From Lachnospiraceae bacterium MD308 (GTDB lineage: Bacteria > Bacillota > Clostridia > Lachnospirales > Lachnospiraceae): a DNA stretch of 64,000 bases. Below are positions 15,452 through 24,091 of this stretch, piece by piece. Within the stretch, counting starts at the first letter, position 1, and each line of letters begins with the position of its first letter. The DNA lies in contig KE159796.1 in assembly GCA_000403475.2 (NCBI GenBank), positions 529,736 to 593,735 of the forward strand, in the 5' to 3' direction. The notes beneath the pieces are model-generated. The model saw only the letters and a list, made by a program, of their open reading frames with translations, had not been told where the DNA came from and searched no databases. A program made the position numbers and the translations under genes.

Positions 15452-15627
15452 CTATGCGTAAATGATTTCCTCATTTACAATCTCTCTCGCACACGCCCTT
15501 ATGTTATTGAGCCTCTCCCCACACGCCTATCGGCTGTTCTTTCTTGTCGGGTAAGGTAAGGAATATAATAATCTCCTTGCAGTTCATATTACAGACCATT
15601 TTTATCATCGTAAATATACTTGTCCAT
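15452..15627 (-). pseudogene. tnpV: TnpV transposon-protein relic
   Basis: Three frames on the minus strand reconstruct a degraded TnpV, a small protein carried by clostridial Tn4451-like elements. From ATG 15627 (GGAGG at 15636-15640): MDKYIYDDKNGL, a stop codon in place of Trp, then YELQGDYYIPYL. Next, shifted by one base, comes LPDKKEQPIGVWGE. After an internal deletion of roughly 60 codons, a third frame gives RLNNIRACAREIVNEEIIYA and TAG at 15452. All three blocks follow the order of intact TnpV proteins. At least three lesions show it is dead. It marks past transposon activity on the island. Confidence 0.82.
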
Positions 15628-15787
15628 TTTGAAATCCTCCAGTATAATATATTCGTACATACATTACAGTTCTCCGACTGCCACACTTTGTTATATCTTG
15701 TTATGAGATTTTCTTGCCCTTGATTTTGCCCTTATGAGCAATCAAATAAGCACCTATAAAATTGTGAGTTTACAATCGCAATTTGTG
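15628..15787 (-). other. Gap with a possible gene tail upstream of the TnpV relic
   Basis: On the minus strand a short open stretch ends FIGAYLIAHKGKIKGKKIS and stop (about 15695-15753). It looks like the tail of a truncated coding sequence, but I cannot assign it to a family. No other content is recognised up to the promoter at 15788. Confidence 0.3.
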
Positions 15788-15816
15788 TGGACGTGCTGGA
15801 GGGGATATGGTATCAT
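15788..15816 (+). promoter_or_regulatory. Promoter of the island kinase pair
   Basis: TGGACG (15788-15793), 17 bp, TATCAT (15811-15816) with an extended TGG. It gives a leader of about 125 nt that contains a small GAGG/CCTC hairpin at about 15889-15901. Confidence 0.5.
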
Positions 15817-15947
15817 AGCACAAGTGCTGTCTTTTTTGCAGTACAGCAATCGGAATTAAAGAAAAACGAAGTCAGAGTTTTCAGGGGAGGGGTCTCCTCT
15901 GTGCCGAAATTTACGAATGAAATGCTTATGGCTGGAAAGAGGTCTAT

Positions 15948-18548
15948 ATGAAGAGCAAGAGTAAGGATTATACAAGGGAGTTTTTAGAGCAGGATAGCCG
16001 CCAGGATGGAAGGGCGGCTAGAAACCATGAGCGGTCCGGTGATATGAGAAGTGTTCAGAGCATGGCAGGCGTCATTAATGAGGGACTTCGCGTTGCTTTG
16101 TTAGAGGAGACGCCGGATCAATCTCTTGAGGTACTGCTTGCGCATCTGGGAAGAGCTTTGGACGGGGAACGTACATATATATTTGAGAAGAATAATGAAG
16201 GCGGTGACGACAATACTTATGAGTGGGTGGCCGATGGGGTGGAGCCGGAAAAGGACAAACTTCAAAATGTTCCGCCTGAGGTATGTGAGAACTGGTATCG
16301 GAATTTTGGTGTCGGCAGGCATATCGCTATTGAGAACCTGGAGGAAATCCGGGAAGATGCCCCTATTCAGTACAGTATATTGAAGCAGCAAAACATCCGC
16401 TCTCTTGTGGTGGTTCCCCTCTATGACAGGAAAAAGATTATCGGCTTTTACGGCGTTGACAATCCGCCGGCAAAGTCATTGGAATATGCGTCGAATATGC
16501 TTCAGACGGCGGCATATTTTATTGTGTCGTCTATAAAACGGAGGAATCTGGTTCGTGAACTGCAAAAGAGGAGCCATAATGTACTGCAGGCGCTCAGTGT
16601 GGATTATCTGGGAATCTACCAGGTGAACTTCGATACAGGAAAATGTGAAATATACCGGGACGGCGAATGGATGAGCATGGAGCGGGGCGCCGGCTTTGAG
16701 GACGGCTATCAGACGGCTATGGAGCGGTATATATCACGGTATGTGGTTCCGACAGACCAGGAACGTATACGTGTGGTGACGCAGAAAGACTACGTGCTTG
16801 CCCAGCTCAGGGAAAAGAAGAAGTTCTATGTCCGTCACCAGGTGAAAGACAGTTCCGACGAACTGAAACATCTGGAGATACATTTTTCTGCCACGGAGAA
16901 GACGGCGGAAGAGAATTGCGTGATTTTTGCCCTGCGGGATGTCAATGCTGTGGTGGAGCAGGAAGAGGAGTATAAGCAGCAGGCAAGGAAGAGCCTGGAA
17001 GACACTCTGGAAGGGGCCAGAACCGGAATCTGGACGATTGAGCTGGAGGAAGGATGTCAGCCGAGGATGTATACGGACCGCACCATGCGTTACCTTCTTG
17101 GGGTATCGGATGATATTGAGCCGGAAGAGTGTTACCGGCACTGGTTTGAAAACATTGAACCAGACTATGTGGAGATGGTTCAGGAGGCAGTGCGGGAGAT
17201 ATTGGAAAACGGACGCTCTGAAGTGATCTACCCTTGGAGACATCCCGAGCTTGGGAAAATCTATGTCCGATGCGGCGGCGTACCAGACAAAACATATAAA
17301 AAACCAGGGGTCAGCCTGAATGGATACCATCAGGATATTACGGAGACTATGGTTACAAGGAGAAAGCAGGAGCAGGCCATCATGGAGCTGCTCGAGAAGG
17401 TCAGACGGGCCAATTCGGCAAAAAGCGAATTCCTTTCCCGTATGTCTCATGATCTGCGTACACCTATCAACGGGATTCTGGGAATGCTTGCCATTATAGA
17501 GAAAAGTCAGGATGATCCAAAGCAGCAGAGGGAATGCCAGAAGAAGATCCGCGTATCGGCAGAGCACCTTTTGTCTCTGGTGAACCATGTCCTTCAGGTC
17601 AGCAAGCTGGAGAGCGGAAGGCCGGCAGCGGTGGAGGAGCCTTTTGACCTTCACGATGTTTTGGAAAGCTGCATCGCGGTTATGTCAGCCCAGGCAGAGG
17701 AGATGAGAATCCGGCTGGAACTTAAGGGGGCCGACTTGCAGCATAGCAGGCTGATTGGAAATCCTCTTGATTTGAAGCAGGTATTAATGAATGTCATAGA
17801 CAATGCCCTTAAATATAACCTTCCTTACGGTTCGGTATTTGTTCGTGTAAAAGAGACGGGCTTTCAAGACGGCACCGCATATTACCGATTTGTGATTGAA
17901 GACACAGGAATCGGCATTGGGGAAGACTTTAAGAAGCATATTTTTGAGGCGTTCACTCAGGAGAATCAAGGTGCAAGGACTAACTATGCCGGCGTTGGGC
18001 TTGGCATGTCTATTGTTAAAAAGCTGGTAGACCAGATGGATGGAACCGTGGAAGTAGAAAGCCGGATTGGTGAAGGGAGTGTGGTTCAGATTGACTTGCC
18101 GATTCGGGTCGATGGAGAGTGGCATGTTAAGTCTGTGGATGAGGAGCGGAATTTGCGGAGCAATGTTGCCGGGATGCGTGTACTTCTGGTGGAGGACAAC
18201 GAGATCAACCGTGAAATCGTGGAGTTTATGCTTAAGGACGCGGGCGTTGGTGTCGTGTCAGCTAACGACGGAAGGGCTGCCGTGGATGCGTTTGCGGCAT
18301 CTGAGACGGGAACGTTTGACTGTGTGCTCATGGATTTGATGATGCCTGTTATGAGCGGATACGAGGCGGCCCGTGTGATTCGCGGTCTGGACCGGACTGA
18401 CGCAAAAGACGTGCCTATCATAGCGCTTTCAGCCAACGCGTTTGAAGAGGATGTTGCAATGGCGAAGGCTGCCGGAATGAATGAGCATCTGGCGAAACCG
18501 GTGGATATTAAAAAAATGTTTGAAGTTATGAGCTGCCTGAGGCGATGA
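15948..18548 (+). CDS. GAF/PAS hybrid histidine kinase (island)
   Basis: 866-aa soluble hybrid kinase. An N-terminal GAF domain (about 45-200, ending in SLVVVPLYDRKKIIGFYGVD) is followed by two PAS-like domains (about 210-345 and 355-465). HisKA carries phosphoacceptor His501 (RMSHDLRTPINGILGM), HATPase has NVIDNALKYN, DTGIGI and GVGLGMSI, and the receiver has Asp796 (LMDLMMPVMSG) with Lys in LAKPVDI. ATG 15948 has AAAGAGG upstream. The next kinase gene begins 42 nt later, so both are likely cotranscribed. No HPt protein or separate response regulator lies on the island, so the output target is unknown. Confidence 0.87.
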   Translation: MKSKSKDYTREFLEQDSRQDGRAARNHERSGDMRSVQSMAGVINEGLRVALLEETPDQSLEVLLAHLGRALDGERTYIFEKNNEGGDDNTYEWVADGVEPEKDKLQNVPPEVCENWYRNFGVGRHIAIENLEEIREDAPIQYSILKQQNIRSLVVVPLYDRKKIIGFYGVDNPPAKSLEYASNMLQTAAYFIVSSIKRRNLVRELQKRSHNVLQALSVDYLGIYQVNFDTGKCEIYRDGEWMSMERGAGFEDGYQTAMERYISRYVVPTDQERIRVVTQKDYVLAQLREKKKFYVRHQVKDSSDELKHLEIHFSATEKTAEENCVIFALRDVNAVVEQEEEYKQQARKSLEDTLEGARTGIWTIELEEGCQPRMYTDRTMRYLLGVSDDIEPEECYRHWFENIEPDYVEMVQEAVREILENGRSEVIYPWRHPELGKIYVRCGGVPDKTYKKPGVSLNGYHQDITETMVTRRKQEQAIMELLEKVRRANSAKSEFLSRMSHDLRTPINGILGMLAIIEKSQDDPKQQRECQKKIRVSAEHLLSLVNHVLQVSKLESGRPAAVEEPFDLHDVLESCIAVMSAQAEEMRIRLELKGADLQHSRLIGNPLDLKQVLMNVIDNALKYNLPYGSVFVRVKETGFQDGTAYYRFVIEDTGIGIGEDFKKHIFEAFTQENQGARTNYAGVGLGMSIVKKLVDQMDGTVEVESRIGEGSVVQIDLPIRVDGEWHVKSVDEERNLRSNVAGMRVLLVEDNEINREIVEFMLKDAGVGVVSANDGRAAVDAFAASETGTFDCVLMDLMMPVMSGYEAARVIRGLDRTDAKDVPIIALSANAFEEDVAMAKAAGMNEHLAKPVDIKKMFEVMSCLRR

Positions 18549-18589
18549 CAGGAGCATAAAGAAAATCAGAGAATGGAGATTGAAAAAGC

Positions 18590-21175
18590 ATGAAGAATAT
18601 AGCTTTGCCGCGTTTTTTAAAGATTAGCACAGCAGTAATCGTCTGCTTAAATATTTGCATTTTTTTGTTTTTGGGGATATCTATAAACAAAATGAGCGGG
18701 AATACGATTAAGAATATAGGGACTGCTTATATGTCCGGGATGAGTAAGCAGGTATCCTTGCACTTTGAAACGATTATTGCTCTTCGCCTTACAATGGCAG
18801 AATCTATTGCGCACATTGCGGCAGACGAAGAAAATTTAAGCTATGGCTCGAGGGAAGAGATAGAATACGGTGCAAAGGCAAGGCACTTTCTCTGTGCCGG
18901 CTTATATTCACCTGACGGAAAAGTCGAAATGATTTACGGAGATTCTGTGAAGCCGAATCACCCGGATACTTTTTTGGGTAGTTTGAAAAATGGGGAACGA
19001 AAAATGGCCTCCGCTGTAGACAGCAGCGGAAACAATATAATTATGTTTGGAGTTCCCTGTAAGTACCCCATGTCTGACGGAAGTGACAGTCTGGCTATTG
19101 TTGTAGGGCTTTCTTCTAAGTATATGGGCGAGGTGCTCTTCCTTGAGGCGGACAGTTCGCTGGCTTACTCTTACGTCATACGCAAGGATGGAAGTTATGT
19201 GATCCGGGATCAAGATGGCAGCAATGAGAACTATTTTGACAGGCTTTATCGTATCTTTGACGGACAGAAAGAAGAATCGGATTACTATATTGGCCAGATG
19301 ACGGCAGCAATGAACGCTGATGAAGATTATTCTGTCATATTGAAAAGCGGCGGGTCGCGCCGTCACCTGTATTGTACCAATCTTCCGTACTGTGAATGGT
19401 ATCTTGTGACAGTTCTTCCTTTTGACACATTGGATGAAGAAATTTCCAATATGAGCAGCCAGTGGCTTATTATTGTCTATGCGGCTTCTTTTGTTGTAAT
19501 TGCTATGCTTTTGTATATATTCTTTCAGTATTTAAGAGTATTAAAAAAGCAGGTGGCCGAATTAAAGCGTGTGAACGCGGAAATGGACACCGCGCGTAAA
19601 GCTGCCGAAGATGCGCAGAAAGAAGCGGAGTACGCCAATGCTGCAAAACAGGACTTTTTGTCCAGCATGAGCCATGATATACGAACTCCAATGAATGCCA
19701 TCATCGGTATGACGTCGATTGCTATGACTAATATACATAATCAGGAGCAGGTCCAGGAATGCCTGCGAAAAATAGAATTATCCAGCAACCACCTTCTGGG
19801 CCTTATTAATGACGTGCTTGATATGTCTAAGATTGAAAGCGGTAAGATGACGTTGAACATTGCGCCGGTTTCTTTAAGGGAAGTGATGGACAACATTGTG
19901 AATATTGTGCAGCCGCAGGTAAAAGGAAAAAATCTGCAGTTTAACGCGGCAGCATATGAAATCCTTGCGGAAGATGTGTGCTGTGACAGTGTGAGGCTTA
20001 ATCAGGTGTTGATTAACCTGCTTGGGAATGCGGTCAAATTTACGCCGGATAGCGGAACGGTACAGGTATCTGTGTACCAGGAAAAGCTGCCGGGAGATAC
20101 TTCCCGTGTCCGCACGCATTTTTTGGTGACAGATACGGGCATCGGCATGTCAAAGGAATATCAGGAAAAGTTGTTTGACTCCTTTAGCAGAGAGGACAAC
20201 GCCCATGTGCAGAAAACGGAAGGCTCCGGGCTTGGAATGGCAATTACCAAGTGTATTGTAGATGCTATGGGCGGTACGATTTCTGTCCAAAGCGAGTTGG
20301 GCAAAGGAAGTAAATTTCATGTGGTTTTTGATTTTGAAAGAGCAGAGGAGCGGAAGCCCGATTCCTCTCTTCCTGACTGGAATATGCTTGTAGTCGATGA
20401 GGATGAGCGGTTGTGTATAAATGCAGTCCATTCGCTAAAGCAGCTCGGTATTCACGGGGAATGGTGTCTGAGCGCAGAGCGTGCAGCGGAAATGATTGCA
20501 GAGCGTGCCCGCCAGAATGATAATTATCATCTGGTTCTTTTGGGACAGCAATTACCGGATATGAAAGGGATTGAGATTGCCCGCGTGATTCGTTTGAAAT
20601 ATGGGGACGATTGCCCGGTTTTACTGATTTCATCCTGTGGTTGGAGCGAGATGGAAGAAGAAGCCAGGGCAATGGGGATTTCCGGGTTTATTGCCAAACC
20701 TCTGTTTAAGTCTGCTTTGTTTGATGCTCTTAAGATATTTGCAGGAATATCCGGTGAAGAGGATGTGGAATCGGAGCAAGAGACGGATAAAGAGTTAAGA
20801 GGAAAGCATATCTTACTTGCGGAGGACAATGAGCTTAACTGGGAAGTTGCAAAAGAGCTGTTCTCTATACTTGAGATAAAATTGGACTGGGCTGAAAATG
20901 GAGAAATATGTGTTGCGGAATTTGAGAAATCTCCTGTCGGATATTATGATGCAATTATCATGGATGTCAGAATGCCTGTGATGGACGGATATGAAGCTTC
21001 TCAGGCAATTCGAAGGCTGGAGCGTGACGATTCGGATATTCCTATTATTGCGATGACGGCCGATGCTTTTTCGGAGGACATTCAAAGGTGTCTGGAGTGC
21101 GGTATGAACGACCATCTGGCAAAACCGATTGATCTTGAAATTGTCGCCCGGAAATTAAAAAAATATTTAAAATAA
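18590..21175 (+). CDS. Membrane hybrid histidine kinase with degenerate first receiver (island)
   Basis: 861-aa membrane kinase. First transmembrane helix about 11-30, extracellular sensor of about 250 residues with Cache-like spacing, second transmembrane helix about 290-313, a coiled linker, HisKA with His362 (SMSHDIRTPMNAIIGM), and HATPase (NLLGNAVKFT, DTGIGM, GSGLGMAI). Two receivers follow. In the first (about 600-715) the phosphoacceptor position is Gly652 (VLLGQQLPDMKG), so it cannot be phosphorylated in the normal way. The second has Asp792 (IIMDVRMPVMDG) and Lys in LAKPIDL. It lies downstream of the soluble kinase and directly ahead of a very strong terminator, and is followed by the sugar-type operon, whose substrate it might sense. 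Confidence 0.87.
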   Translation: MKNIALPRFLKISTAVIVCLNICIFLFLGISINKMSGNTIKNIGTAYMSGMSKQVSLHFETIIALRLTMAESIAHIAADEENLSYGSREEIEYGAKARHFLCAGLYSPDGKVEMIYGDSVKPNHPDTFLGSLKNGERKMASAVDSSGNNIIMFGVPCKYPMSDGSDSLAIVVGLSSKYMGEVLFLEADSSLAYSYVIRKDGSYVIRDQDGSNENYFDRLYRIFDGQKEESDYYIGQMTAAMNADEDYSVILKSGGSRRHLYCTNLPYCEWYLVTVLPFDTLDEEISNMSSQWLIIVYAASFVVIAMLLYIFFQYLRVLKKQVAELKRVNAEMDTARKAAEDAQKEAEYANAAKQDFLSSMSHDIRTPMNAIIGMTSIAMTNIHNQEQVQECLRKIELSSNHLLGLINDVLDMSKIESGKMTLNIAPVSLREVMDNIVNIVQPQVKGKNLQFNAAAYEILAEDVCCDSVRLNQVLINLLGNAVKFTPDSGTVQVSVYQEKLPGDTSRVRTHFLVTDTGIGMSKEYQEKLFDSFSREDNAHVQKTEGSGLGMAITKCIVDAMGGTISVQSELGKGSKFHVVFDFERAEERKPDSSLPDWNMLVVDEDERLCINAVHSLKQLGIHGEWCLSAERAAEMIAERARQNDNYHLVLLGQQLPDMKGIEIARVIRLKYGDDCPVLLISSCGWSEMEEEARAMGISGFIAKPLFKSALFDALKIFAGISGEEDVESEQETDKELRGKHILLAEDNELNWEVAKELFSILEIKLDWAENGEICVAEFEKSPVGYYDAIIMDVRMPVMDGYEASQAIRRLERDDSDIPIIAMTADAFSEDIQRCLECGMNDHLAKPIDLEIVARKLKKYLK

Positions 21176-21230
21176 CAAACAAACGCCAGTATCATTGAGA
21201 TTTTGATACTGGCGTTTGTTTGTGTTTTTT
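21176..21230 (+). terminator. Strong terminator after the kinase pair
   Basis: A perfect 19-bp stem (arms 21176-21194 and 21204-21222, each containing AACGCCAGTATCA or its complement) with a 9-nt loop, followed by TGTTTTTT. It begins on the base after the kinase stop codon. Confidence 0.92.
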
Positions 21231-21276
21231 GGCATGATTCCTGGATAAAATATAGTTCGTAAATTATGCACAAAAA

Positions 21277-21290
21277 AGTAAATGATTACA
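21277..21290. promoter_or_regulatory. Upstream LacI-type operator candidate
   Basis: AGTAAATGATTACA; its complement TGTAATCATTTACT differs from the downstream operator at 21407 in only two of 14 positions. Centre-to-centre distance is 130 bp, a length compatible with DNA looping. Confidence 0.5.
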
Positions 21291-21372
21291 AATCAAAAAC
21301 AGCTAAAATAGTGGTAAAAAAGTATGATATATAGAAAAAATAGCCAAAAATATTCAGAATAAAAAGAATATA

Positions 21373-21401
21373 TTGACAAAAAGTTATTTTATTTGTATCA
21401 T
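21373..21401 (+). promoter_or_regulatory. Promoter of the island transport/catabolic operon
   Basis: TTGACA (21373-21378), 17 bp, TATCAT (21396-21401). Near consensus. The predicted start falls in the operator at 21407-21420. Confidence 0.8.
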
Positions 21402-21406
21402 GAAAA

Positions 21407-21420
21407 TGTAATCAATTACA
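21407..21420. promoter_or_regulatory. LacI-family operator overlapping the transcription start
   Basis: TGTAATCAATTACA: two 6-bp inverted arms around CA. The form TGTAAnCGnTTACA is characteristic of LacI-family sites. It begins five bases after the -10 box, so binding would block the polymerase. The LacI gene at 27070 in the same operon is the likely ligand. Confidence 0.65.
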
Positions 21421-21461
21421 TAATGTGTAATGCGCGTACACAAAGAAGAAGGAGGAGAAAT

Positions 21462-22562
21462 ATGAAAGGTAATAAGAAAAGTATATTATTGACGGCGATG
21501 CTGACAATCATGTTGATTCTTTCGGCATGCAGTCAGGGAGGGAATGGAAAAGCAGATAAAAATCCAGAGGAGGAGAAAAAGGAGGGAATCAATATCGCTC
21601 TTTTGGATTCTTCAAACGGAAATGCCTGGCGTGCACAGATGGAAGCGGAAATGGATGAGGCTGCTGCTCAATATAAGAAAGAGGGCATTATTCAAAACTA
21701 TACTGTTTATTCTGCAAATGATGATGCGACTCAGCAGTCTTCACAGCTTAGCCAGATTATAACCGAGGGGAAGACGGATGTTGTTATTATCAATCCGGTA
21801 TCCGCTACTTCTCTTAATCCAGTTATCGATAAAGCGGTAAAAGCGGGAATCAAGGTTATTGGTGTCGATTCTGTCATTGCCCATCCAGATGTTGTGACAA
21901 TTGCTACGGATCAGTATAAGTGGGCGCAGATACAGGCAGAATTCCTGGTTGAGAAGCTGGGAGGAAAAGGGGATATTATTATCTATAATGCAATGGCAGG
22001 AGTACCGGCAAGTGACACAAGAGAGAAAGCATTTGACGACGTGGTGGCGAAGCATCCGGATATTAAAGTATTAAAGAAAGTATATCATGGATGGGATGAA
22101 GGAGAAGCGAAGCAGTTGACGGCTACGATGATTTCTACTTATTCCAACATTGACGGTATTCTCAATCAGGATTGTTCACCGGGAATCATGCAGGGCTTTA
22201 AAGAGGCGGGAAAGGACATGCCTAAAGTAATCACCAGCGATGGTTCGATTACTTATCTGAATATGTGGAATGATTACAATCTGAAGAATCCGGATAAAGC
22301 ATTTGAAGGGATTATCGTGGCAAATCCTCCTGGAATGGGAGTTGATGCCATTAAAATTGCAATCAGGCTTATGCACGGGGCGGAATTTAAGGATGATGCA
22401 CTTAAGGATTCAGATGGAGGAAAAGCAGTTCTTCTTGATCCTGATCCGGTTATTACAAACGAAAACCGTGAGGAATGGGTGGAGAAGGTAAAGTCAATGG
22501 ACGCTTCCTACACATTTTCAACAGTGCTTTCCGATGAGCAGATTGACGGGCTGTTCAAATAA
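21462..22562 (+). CDS. Sugar-type ABC substrate-binding lipoprotein
   Basis: 366-aa lipoprotein of the ribose/galactose-binding (Peripla_BP_4) class. The signal peptide ends in the lipobox LSAC (Cys about 26). Typical elements: INIALLDSSNGNAWRAQMEA at the first strand, VVIINPVSATSLNPVIDKAV, GIKVIGVDSV and the hinge-side DGILNQDCSPGIMQGF. Ribosome site AAGGAGGAG, ATG 21462; an upstream in-frame ATG at 21393 overlaps the promoter and is excluded. First gene of the LacI-controlled operon, followed by an ATPase and two permeases. The ligand cannot be read from sequence; neighbours suggest a sugar, polyol or glycoside. Confidence 0.88.
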   Translation: MKGNKKSILLTAMLTIMLILSACSQGGNGKADKNPEEEKKEGINIALLDSSNGNAWRAQMEAEMDEAAAQYKKEGIIQNYTVYSANDDATQQSSQLSQIITEGKTDVVIINPVSATSLNPVIDKAVKAGIKVIGVDSVIAHPDVVTIATDQYKWAQIQAEFLVEKLGGKGDIIIYNAMAGVPASDTREKAFDDVVAKHPDIKVLKKVYHGWDEGEAKQLTATMISTYSNIDGILNQDCSPGIMQGFKEAGKDMPKVITSDGSITYLNMWNDYNLKNPDKAFEGIIVANPPGMGVDAIKIAIRLMHGAEFKDDALKDSDGGKAVLLDPDPVITNENREEWVEKVKSMDASYTFSTVLSDEQIDGLFK

Positions 22563-22585
22563 TGTATGGCAGGGGGTAACGCATT

Positions 22586-24091
22586 GTGCTTCGTATTATA
22601 GATTTGGAAAAGAATTTCGGCGCGGTGAAGGCACTGAGTAACGCCTCCCTGGAAATGGAAAGAGGGGAGATTCGGGCACTACTTGGAGCGAATGGTTCGG
22701 GAAAGAGTACCTTGGTAAAGGTTCTGTCCGGATTGAATAAAAAAGACGGCGGCAGGATATGGCTGAATCAGGAAGAAATTGAGATTAATTCGCCCGTTTC
22801 CAGTAAAAAGTATGGAATTGCCATGGCATACCAGGACATGAGCCTGATCCCGGAGCTTTCTCTTGAGGAGAATCTGGTCTTAGGTAACGAACCGAAAGAA
22901 AAAACGGCTGCCATGTCCCAAGGAAGAATCCGGGAATACGCAGAGAAGATGATTAGGGAGCTTGGGATACAGGCGGCGCCGGATACAAGAGTAAAAGATA
23001 TGGATCTCTCGAACCAAGGGTTAGTTGAGGTGGCTAAAGCGATGTATACAGAGCCGATACTTTTAATCCTGGATGAGATTACGGCATCTATGCATCGTGA
23101 CCAGGTAGAGCTGCTTTTTGCTTTTCTTAAGAGGGAAAGTCAAAAAGGACTGTCTATACTGTTTGTGTCACATCGATTTGAGGAGGTTTATGAGCTGTGC
23201 CAGAGCGCGACTATACTGCGCGGCGGAGTAAGTATTCAGGATGTACAGCTTGCACAGACGCCCGTTAACAGGCTTATCTACTATATGACCGGTGAGGAAA
23301 TGAAAGGAGAACATGACAGGGCGCAGAGTGAAGGGCGCAGCCATTCCCGAATTTTGATGGAAATAGAGAATCTGACAGTAGAAGGACAAGTGAAACAAAT
23401 ATCTATGACGGTGAGGGAAGGCGAGATTATCGGGATTGCCGGACTGCAGGGACAGGGGCAGAGTGAATTTTTGCGGGCGCTCTATGGAGCGTGTCCTTAT
23501 CAGGAAGGCCGTATCCGCATTGACAATGCAGATATAAAGATCAAAACGCCGAAAGATGCGGTAAAAGCGGGAATCGGTTTCATCTCTGGGGACAGGGAGA
23601 AAGAACAAATAATGTCTGTAAGAAGTGTTGAGGAAAATCTTCTGGTGGTAGAGCACGCAGTCAGCCGGCCAGGCAGTATTTGTTTTCCCGGAAGAGAGAA
23701 GAAAGTGGCGGAAGAGCTGGTAAACAGGTTAAATATAATCACAGCGGGGACGGATGTTTTGGCGGACAGTCTTTCAGGAGGGAATCAGCAGAAGCTTGCA
23801 GTGGGGAGATGGCTGGGCCAGGAGCTTAAGATATTACTTTTGGATGATCCGACGAAAGGGGTGGATGTAAAAGCGCGAAGTGAGATCAACAAGTTGTTTT
23901 GCAATATGACGAAAAGAGGGACAGCTATCCTGTACTCGTCCAGTGACAATGAGGAGCTTTTAGAAATTGCAGAAAAGATCTGTGTGTTTTATGAAGGCAG
24001 AATGATTAAAGTATTGTCCAAAGGGGAGATGAACGGAGAGGTACTTGCGCGGGCGATGTTAGGGGTGGCAGAAGAAGGAGGCCATGTATGA
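22586..24091 (+). CDS. Sugar ABC transporter ATPase with two nucleotide-binding domains
   Basis: 501-aa RbsA/MglA-type tandem ATPase. The first domain has Walker A GANGSGKST (about 34-42) and Walker B LLILDEITAS; its signature is degenerate (LSNQGLVEVAKAM). The second has the reduced P-loop GLQGQGQSEFLRAL that is usual in this class, a good signature LSGGNQQKLAVGRWL, and LLLDDPTKGVD. Start is GTG 22586 after AGGGGGTAACGCATT. It overlaps the first permease gene by four bases (ATGA). It powers import of the substrate delivered by the upstream lipoprotein. Confidence 0.9.
   Translation: MLRIIDLEKNFGAVKALSNASLEMERGEIRALLGANGSGKSTLVKVLSGLNKKDGGRIWLNQEEIEINSPVSSKKYGIAMAYQDMSLIPELSLEENLVLGNEPKEKTAAMSQGRIREYAEKMIRELGIQAAPDTRVKDMDLSNQGLVEVAKAMYTEPILLILDEITASMHRDQVELLFAFLKRESQKGLSILFVSHRFEEVYELCQSATILRGGVSIQDVQLAQTPVNRLIYYMTGEEMKGEHDRAQSEGRSHSRILMEIENLTVEGQVKQISMTVREGEIIGIAGLQGQGQSEFLRALYGACPYQEGRIRIDNADIKIKTPKDAVKAGIGFISGDREKEQIMSVRSVEENLLVVEHAVSRPGSICFPGREKKVAEELVNRLNIITAGTDVLADSLSGGNQQKLAVGRWLGQELKILLLDDPTKGVDVKARSEINKLFCNMTKRGTAILYSSSDNEELLEIAEKICVFYEGRMIKVLSKGEMNGEVLARAMLGVAEEGGHV

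Noticed and set aside
15504-15686. A 60-aa minus-strand ORF as a real gene
   Set aside because: Its first half has no similarity and its second half is the middle block of the TnpV relic in a shifted frame, so it is part of a pseudogene.
16734-17654. 306-codon minus-strand frame inside the GAF/PAS kinase
   Set aside because: No start context and no motifs; the plus-strand kinase explains the sequence.
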